From contig JABACA010000017.1 of the NCBI GenBank assembly GCA_014237975.1, forward strand, positions 1-39,270: 39,270 nt of DNA. The letters run 5' to 3'. Under the pieces are notes generated by a model. It was not told the DNA's origin. It was given only the letters and a program-made list of their open reading frames with translations, and ran no database searches. This document shows positions 35,183 through 39,270 of the stretch, piece by piece. The position numbers and the translations under genes were made by a program. Numbering within the stretch: the first letter of the stretch is position 1; the number at the start of each line of letters is the position of its first letter. The DNA is from Mariniblastus sp. (GTDB lineage: Bacteria > Planctomycetota > Planctomycetia > Pirellulales > Pirellulaceae).

Positions 35183-35549
35183 TGCTGTTAATCCGTTGCA
35201 AGATTGTTTAGCGACGATAACGTTTCCGTCGTGAACTGGATCACCCGACTCGTGATCCAGCAGAACCATATCATTTTGATCGCCAAAAAACCAGCTGTAC
35301 ATGACCACCATCCCGCCACCATGTTGCCTGGAAAGAAAAACATTCCCACCGGAAACGGTTCTTTTTTGCCCATCGACATCCATTTGCCCAGGTTCGGTTT
35401 TTACGTTTGTCTGATTTGACGCAGTCAAACGACGTACAATTCTGTTTCAACAGACAATTTGACGTTACTTGGCCCGGATCAAGTGCTCTCGAACCGAAGA
35501 ATCAATTAGGCCGCCGGGCGAAGCTTGCAAGATTTCTGGAGAATGGTTC
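35183..35549. other. Divergent intergenic region with strong inverted repeats
   Basis: 367 bases between two divergent exported-protein genes. It contains a perfect 9-bp hairpin (35236-35260, listed separately), TTTGAC-GCA-GTCAAA (35415-35429), CTGTT-TC-AACAG (35442-35453) and two copies of TTTGACG (35415 and 35458). An open minus-strand frame crosses it but was not accepted as coding. Confidence 0.5.
35236..35260. repeat. Perfect 9-bp hairpin CTGGATCAC / GTGATCCAG
   Basis: Arms at 35236-35244 and 35252-35260 flank a 7-base loop. The hairpin is 54 bases upstream of the minus-strand start at 35182, so it would form in that gene's leader RNA if transcription starts further upstream. There is no T tract on either side. 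Confidence 0.6.
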
Positions 35550-35900
35550 ATGGTTCGAATTGCATCAATCCTGTTGTTTGTAACCGTCATCCTGATGGTA
35601 ACCGACTGTCAAGCGCAACGTTTTCGACCGTTCAAAAAAAGCAACCAATCCGCCCACGGATCGCGTCATTCGCATTCGCGGTCAACGGCAAAACAAAAAA
35701 AACACCTGACGCCGATCCGTTGCCTGCTTGAGGACCATCAAACCGCCGAAGGCCGTGCCTGGTCCAACTACTACGCCAGTCCCAACTCGCCCATTCCCAA
35801 ATATATCGGTGGGTTTCACTCCAGCCAATTCTATAATCTTGGTGTGCCCAACGGCGACATTGGCTTTCGTGGCAATGGAATTTATTGGGCACCCTGGTAG
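35550..35900 (+). CDS. Small exported protein of unknown function
   Basis: 116 residues from ATG 35550, with TGGAGAA upstream. A signal peptide (about 1-23, ending TDCQAQ) is followed by a basic, His- and Ser-rich stretch (about 24-52) and a C-terminal domain rich in Tyr, Gly, Asn and Trp (AWSNYYASPNSPIPKY, YNLGVPNGDIGFRGNGIYW). I do not recognise a family. The high aromatic and Gly content suggests an envelope or matrix protein, which is inference. Confidence 0.7.
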   Translation: MVRIASILLFVTVILMVTDCQAQRFRPFKKSNQSAHGSRHSHSRSTAKQKKHLTPIRCLLEDHQTAEGRAWSNYYASPNSPIPKYIGGFHSSQFYNLGVPNGDIGFRGNGIYWAPW

Positions 35901-36328
35901 ACCGCCGACGGCTTGATAAATCATCGCCGCCAACCGCCACGCTCCCGCTTCACACAACTGGTCAGACAGGATTAAGTCCCGTTTAAAACGGGTAGCGATG
36001 CCGTCATACCGACGTAAATATCCACCTCTCCTCGGCCAAGTTCACAAGAGCGAAAAGGCTTCAACGGGCTGCCCCTACTTGAATTAGTTTGGCAACCCAT
36101 ATCGCTGCCAACAACGCATCTCCCGATAACAAAACGGTCCGGAACCAGAATCCGTGGTCAAAAACAAAAGAAAAAACAAATTCACCAGATGAATCTCACA
36201 GTAAAAACAAATGTTGATATTTTACTGTGACTTGTATCCCTTCTCTTTGCTGCTCTAATGCTGACATTACAAGGACGTCGAGGATCGTTCTTGGCGCAAA
36301 ATTTGATTCATAGCTCTGCAAATGCGTC
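35901..36328. other. Region upstream of the cytochrome oxidase operon
   Basis: 428 bases with no supported gene. It contains a 15-base palindrome CCCGTTTAAAACGGG (35978-35992, 7-base arms around one A) and an 11-bp inverted repeat (36196-36230). The sequence is AT-rich around 36150-36230, as expected for a promoter region of coxB. Confidence 0.5.
36196..36230. promoter_or_regulatory. 11-bp inverted repeat upstream of coxB
   Basis: TCACAGTAAAA (36196-36206) is repeated as its exact reverse complement TTTTACTGTGA (36220-36230) with 13 bases between. It ends 98 bases before the coxB start. It would suit a dimeric regulator site or a leader hairpin; no T tract follows, so it is not a simple terminator. 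Confidence 0.55.
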
Positions 36329-37318
36329 GTGTCGATTTTTCCCCTGCTCCAACCTGAATCTCCCGAAGCCCAGGCAATGTACGACCTATTCGTAACGGTC
36401 GTTCTGATTAGCCTTGGTATTTTCATTATTGTCACAGGCTTGATCGCAATTGCCTTGTGGCGGGGAAGATCGTCAACCGGCATCCCCGAGCAGGAGTTTG
36501 GCAAAACCAGGTCCGAGATCTTCTGGATGACGGGCCCGATTCTGATCGTTGTCTGGATCTTTGTCATTAGTGCCAAACTGGTTCTTACCATGAACGCCGT
36601 ACCGAAAATCCATCCGACCGATGGGAATGCGGAGGTCGAACTGACGGTGATCGGTCACCAATGGTGGTGGGAAGTCCAGTATTCCGGAAGTCCGATTGTT
36701 GCCGCTAATGAAATTTATATTCCCGTCGGAAAAAAAGTCCGGGTCGAGATCCGCTCGGCGGACGTCATCCACTCGTTTTGGGTACCGCAACTGGCAAGAA
36801 AAATGGATGCGATTCCCGGCCATCCAAACTACATCTGGTTGGAGGCCAACAAGGTGGGCGTTTACCAGGGACGCTGCGCCGAATATTGTGGCACCCAGCA
36901 CACGTGGATGAAGTTCAAAGTATTTGTCAAATCGACTGAGGACTATGCCCAATGGAAGTCGGATGCCGAAGCAGCCATCAAAAAGACGGCCGCGGCAGCA
37001 GTCGCGGCGACCGGCACCGATTCCAGCGCTGCCCCAGCCAACACACTTGCGGATCAAGGAAAACAACTATTCCTTTCCGAAGGTTGCGTCAATTGCCATA
37101 CCATCGCGGGTCTTTCAACTCCCAATATTGGACCGGATTTGACCCGCATCTCCCAACGCGCCATGTTGGGTGCTGGCGTGCTCCCCAACTCGAAAGAAAA
37201 CCTGGCCAAGTGGCTCAGTGACCCGCAAACCTACAAACCGGGATGCAAGATGCCAGACTTCAAATTTACGGACAAACAAGTCGATCAACTGGTTGCATTT
37301 CTGGAGTCGTTGAATTGA
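36329..37318 (+). CDS. coxB: Cytochrome c oxidase subunit II with fused cytochrome c (caa3-type)
   Basis: 329 residues from GTG 36329. Two N-terminal TM segments (about 20-45 and 66-88) are followed by the CuA domain with HQWWWEVQYSG (110-120) and the ligands H148, C183, E185, C187, H191 and M194. An Ala-rich linker (about 215-240) leads to a C-terminal class I cytochrome c with C253-V-N-C256-H257 and axial M308 (KMPDF). This architecture marks the caa3-type oxidase, which takes electrons through its own haem c. The next gene starts 8 bases after the stop. A clear Shine-Dalgarno is missing, so the start is uncertain. Confidence 0.93.
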   Translation: MSIFPLLQPESPEAQAMYDLFVTVVLISLGIFIIVTGLIAIALWRGRSSTGIPEQEFGKTRSEIFWMTGPILIVVWIFVISAKLVLTMNAVPKIHPTDGNAEVELTVIGHQWWWEVQYSGSPIVAANEIYIPVGKKVRVEIRSADVIHSFWVPQLARKMDAIPGHPNYIWLEANKVGVYQGRCAEYCGTQHTWMKFKVFVKSTEDYAQWKSDAEAAIKKTAAAAVAATGTDSSAAPANTLADQGKQLFLSEGCVNCHTIAGLSTPNIGPDLTRISQRAMLGAGVLPNSKENLAKWLSDPQTYKPGCKMPDFKFTDKQVDQLVAFLESLN

Positions 37319-37326
37319 CCGCGGGC

Positions 37327-39270
37327 ATGTTAAATAAAGAACCGATCGAAACCAAACCTTCCTGGGATTTGTTTTCCTGGGTTTGCTCGGTTGATCACAA
37401 GCGGATTGGCATCATGTACATGATGCTGGCCGTGTTCTTCCTGTTGGTGGGCGGATTTGAGGCCTTGCTGATCCGAGTCCAGCTGGCACTCCCGATGAAC
37501 GATTTCGTGACACCGCAGATGTATAACCAGCTGTTCACGCTGCACGGGACCACGATGGTCTTTCTGGTGGGCATGCCGGTATTTACCGGGTTTTCCAATT
37601 TCATTGTCCCCTTGATGATTGGGGCCAAAGACGTGGCTTTCCCGCGACTGAACGCGCTAAGCTTCTGGATGTTGCCCTTTGGTGGCGCGCTTTTGTATTT
37701 CAGTTTCTTTACCGGCTCGGCACCCGATGCGGGTTGGTTTTCCTATGCACCCCTTTCCACCAAACCTTTCAGTTCCCTGCCCGGCGTGGATTACTGGATC
37801 ATCGGTTTGGCCGTGATGGGTATTGGATCTATTTCGGGCGCCATCAATATTGTGGCGACCGTCATCTGTTGCCGCGCGCCAGGCATGAGCATGCAGAGGA
37901 TGCCGCTGTTCGCCTGGATCATGTTCATGCAAGCAATCCTGATCGTGATCACCATACCCCCTTTAAATTCAGCTCTGGCGATGCTGTTGATCGACCGGTG
38001 GTTGGGAGCCGCTTTTTTTGAACCGGCCCGTGGTGGTAACGCGGTGCTTTGGCAGCATTTCTTTTGGATATTTGGTCACCCCGAGGTCTATGTATTTGCC
38101 TTGCCGTCGTTTGCCATTGTTTCCGAGGTCATTCCCGTATTTTCCAGGAAACCGATTTATGGCTACGCGTTTATCGCTGGCTCTTCCGCGGTGATTGTGC
38201 TGTTGAGCTATACCGTTTGGGCCCATCACATGTTCGCTGTCGGTTTAGGGATGTGGCCAGACATTTTCTTTGCGGCAACCACGATGCTGATTGCGCTGCC
38301 AACCGGCATCAAGATATTTAACTGGACGGCAACGTTGTGGGGTGGTTCGATCCAATTAACCACGGCCATGTTGTTCGCCATCGCCTTTTTGATTCAGTTC
38401 GTTGTTGGCGGGTTGACGGGAATCATGTTTGCGGCCGTACCGGTTGACTGGCAATTGACCGACACCTACTTTGTCGTGGCCCATTTCCACTATGTGCTGG
38501 TGGGTGGAATCGTATTTTCATTGTTTGCGGCAACCTATTATTGGTTCCCCAAGATCACTGGCAGAATGCTGGATGAGCGGTTGGGGAAATTCCAATTCTG
38601 GATATGGGTCATTGGATTCAACGCCACGTTTGGCGTCCAACACTTCCTCGGTTTAATGGGCATGCCACGGCGCGTCTACCAGTACGCCGACAACCCGGGC
38701 TGGTTCCTGTTGAACATGATATCATCGGCCGGGGCCGTGTTGATGGCCGTGGGAACCTTGGTGCTGATCTGGAACATCTTGCGGAGTTTGCGACATGGGA
38801 AAGTGGCCGGTCGCAACCCGTGGCAAGCGTTCACCCTGGAATGGTCAACCACGTCACCGCCTCCTGTCGAGAATTTTGACAAGGTACCCGAGATCCGCAG
38901 TCGACGGCCCGTCTGGGATATGGACCACCCTGACCTGGCAGACTGGAAAACGGAAAAAACACCCGCCGACAAAGGGCACCGTCCATCGGCCGCCAAAACC
39001 AGTGCCTGGTCGTTTGTCATTTCCGAAGCGATTTTTTTCGTCTTGTTATTGGTCAGTTACGTGGTTTTCAATTCAGGTGAGCAAGTGGAAGGGCCCACCG
39101 CGAGTTCCGCGCTGGATGTACCCAGAACGGGCGTCTTTACACTGATTTTGTTGGCCAGCAGCCTGACATTCTGGATTGCCGAACGTTGCCTGCGGCGGGC
39201 GAGCATGTCCGCCTTTAAGATCTGGCTGGCCGTCACCATCCTTCTGGGATGCGCATTTATTGGTGGCCAG
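37327..39270 (+). CDS. coxA: Cytochrome c oxidase subunit I fused to subunit III, 3'-truncated
   Basis: An open frame of 648 codons runs from ATG 37327 off the window end. It has the subunit I ligands: H73 for haem a (TLHGTTMVF), H251 and Y255 of the cross-linked pair in FGHPEVY with E253, H300/H301 for CuB (VWAHHMF), and H386 and H388 (AHFHYVLVGG) for haem a3 and haem a. GHPEVY points to the A1 type with a D-channel glutamate. From about residue 560 the sequence reads AWSFVISEAIFFVLLLVSY, like the start of subunit III, so subunits I and III are fused as in Thermus CaaA. With coxB it forms the proton-pumping terminal oxidase in the cytoplasmic membrane. Confidence 0.93.
   Translation, partial: MLNKEPIETKPSWDLFSWVCSVDHKRIGIMYMMLAVFFLLVGGFEALLIRVQLALPMNDFVTPQMYNQLFTLHGTTMVFLVGMPVFTGFSNFIVPLMIGAKDVAFPRLNALSFWMLPFGGALLYFSFFTGSAPDAGWFSYAPLSTKPFSSLPGVDYWIIGLAVMGIGSISGAINIVATVICCRAPGMSMQRMPLFAWIMFMQAILIVITIPPLNSALAMLLIDRWLGAAFFEPARGGNAVLWQHFFWIFGHPEVYVFALPSFAIVSEVIPVFSRKPIYGYAFIAGSSAVIVLLSYTVWAHHMFAVGLGMWPDIFFAATTMLIALPTGIKIFNWTATLWGGSIQLTTAMLFAIAFLIQFVVGGLTGIMFAAVPVDWQLTDTYFVVAHFHYVLVGGIVFSLFAATYYWFPKITGRMLDERLGKFQFWIWVIGFNATFGVQHFLGLMGMPRRVYQYADNPGWFLLNMISSAGAVLMAVGTLVLIWNILRSLRHGKVAGRNPWQAFTLEWSTTSPPPVENFDKVPEIRSRRPVWDMDHPDLADWKTEKTPADKGHRPSAAKTSAWSFVISEAIFFVLLLVSYVVFNSGEQVEGPTASSALDVPRTGVFTLILLASSLTFWIAERCLRRASMSAFKIWLAVTILLGCAFIGGQ

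Noticed and set aside
35183..35428. 82-residue N-terminal extension of the carbohydrate-binding-like protein
   Set aside because: It would place a typical signal peptide in the middle of the protein and would make a perfect 9-bp hairpin coding. The start at 35182 is preferred, though not proved.
1..39270. tRNA, rRNA, CRISPR, insertion sequence or prophage signals
   Set aside because: Reading both strands I found no clover-leaf pattern, no spaced repeat array, no transposase or phage gene and no terminal inverted repeats. A covariance-model scan would be needed to exclude small RNAs.

Overview
The window looks like a chromosomal segment of a planctomycete, probably a marine Pirellulales-like lineage. 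This is inference, not a phylogenetic result. The grounds are moderate GC with weak or variable Shine-Dalgarno sites, frequent GTG starts, small membrane proteins that begin with an NPFQSP-type tail, a fused E1 alpha/beta dehydrogenase, a DUF3500 protein, PhyH and Gfo/Idh/MocA enzymes, an exported PDZ-tailed M28 peptidase, and many short, loosely linked transcription units on both strands. I saw no tRNA, rRNA, CRISPR array, insertion sequence or phage gene. Both ends are cut inside genes.

Layout. 1-2046 (+): a Mn/Zn/Fe ABC importer, with a 5'-truncated ATPase and then a permease carrying a complete DtxR-type metalloregulator at its C-terminus. This is the same architecture as chlamydial YtgCR. 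2079-3278 (-): a PH-domain membrane protein and an NPFQSP-type membrane protein. 3463-6610 (-): a two-gene 2-oxoacid dehydrogenase operon (fused E1, then E2). 7017-8843 (+): a secreted M28 peptidase with a clear terminator. 9085-11082 (+): a short-LID adenylate kinase followed by an ABC-2 (NatB-like) permease. 11221-14605 (+): OPT transporter, small two-TM coiled-coil protein and AMP nucleosidase, tightly packed. 14743-15810 (+): exported DUF3500 protein. 15971-18726 (+): class I glutamine amidotransferase, PhyH dioxygenase and Gfo/Idh/MocA oxidoreductase, an uncharacterised three-enzyme operon. 18824-24178 (-): DUF2007 protein, a REC-HATPase-FHA signalling protein, a DUF4404-like protein, an alpha/beta-hydrolase plus SGNH fusion, and a PncC/CinA-C amidohydrolase. 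24434-26875 (+): a membrane-anchored alkaline-phosphatase-fold plus EEP-nuclease fusion. 26894-30835 (-): two universal stress proteins (one with CBS domains), a CapK-like adenylate-forming enzyme and a GNAT acetyltransferase. 31163-34405 (+): a PYROXD2-like FAD oxidoreductase, then a FetA/FetB-type exporter whose permease reading frame is broken. 34415-35182 (-) and 35550-35900 (+): divergent exported proteins of unknown function. 36329-39270 (+): caa3-type cytochrome oxidase subunit II with fused cytochrome c, and subunit I fused to subunit III (cut by the window end).

How the parts relate. The window has two metal-handling systems: an importer with a built-in repressor at the left edge, and a FetAB-type exporter near 33-34 kb that is frameshifted. 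Adenylate kinase and AMP nucleosidase both act on adenylate pools, and the two universal stress proteins and the CBS pair are predicted adenine-nucleotide binders, but the sequence does not show a functional link between them. The strongest candidate for something little described is the permease-DtxR fusion. After that come the amidotransferase-PhyH-Gfo operon, the REC-HATPase-FHA protein, and the FetB frameshift, which lies exactly on a heptamer of the form X XXY YYZ.
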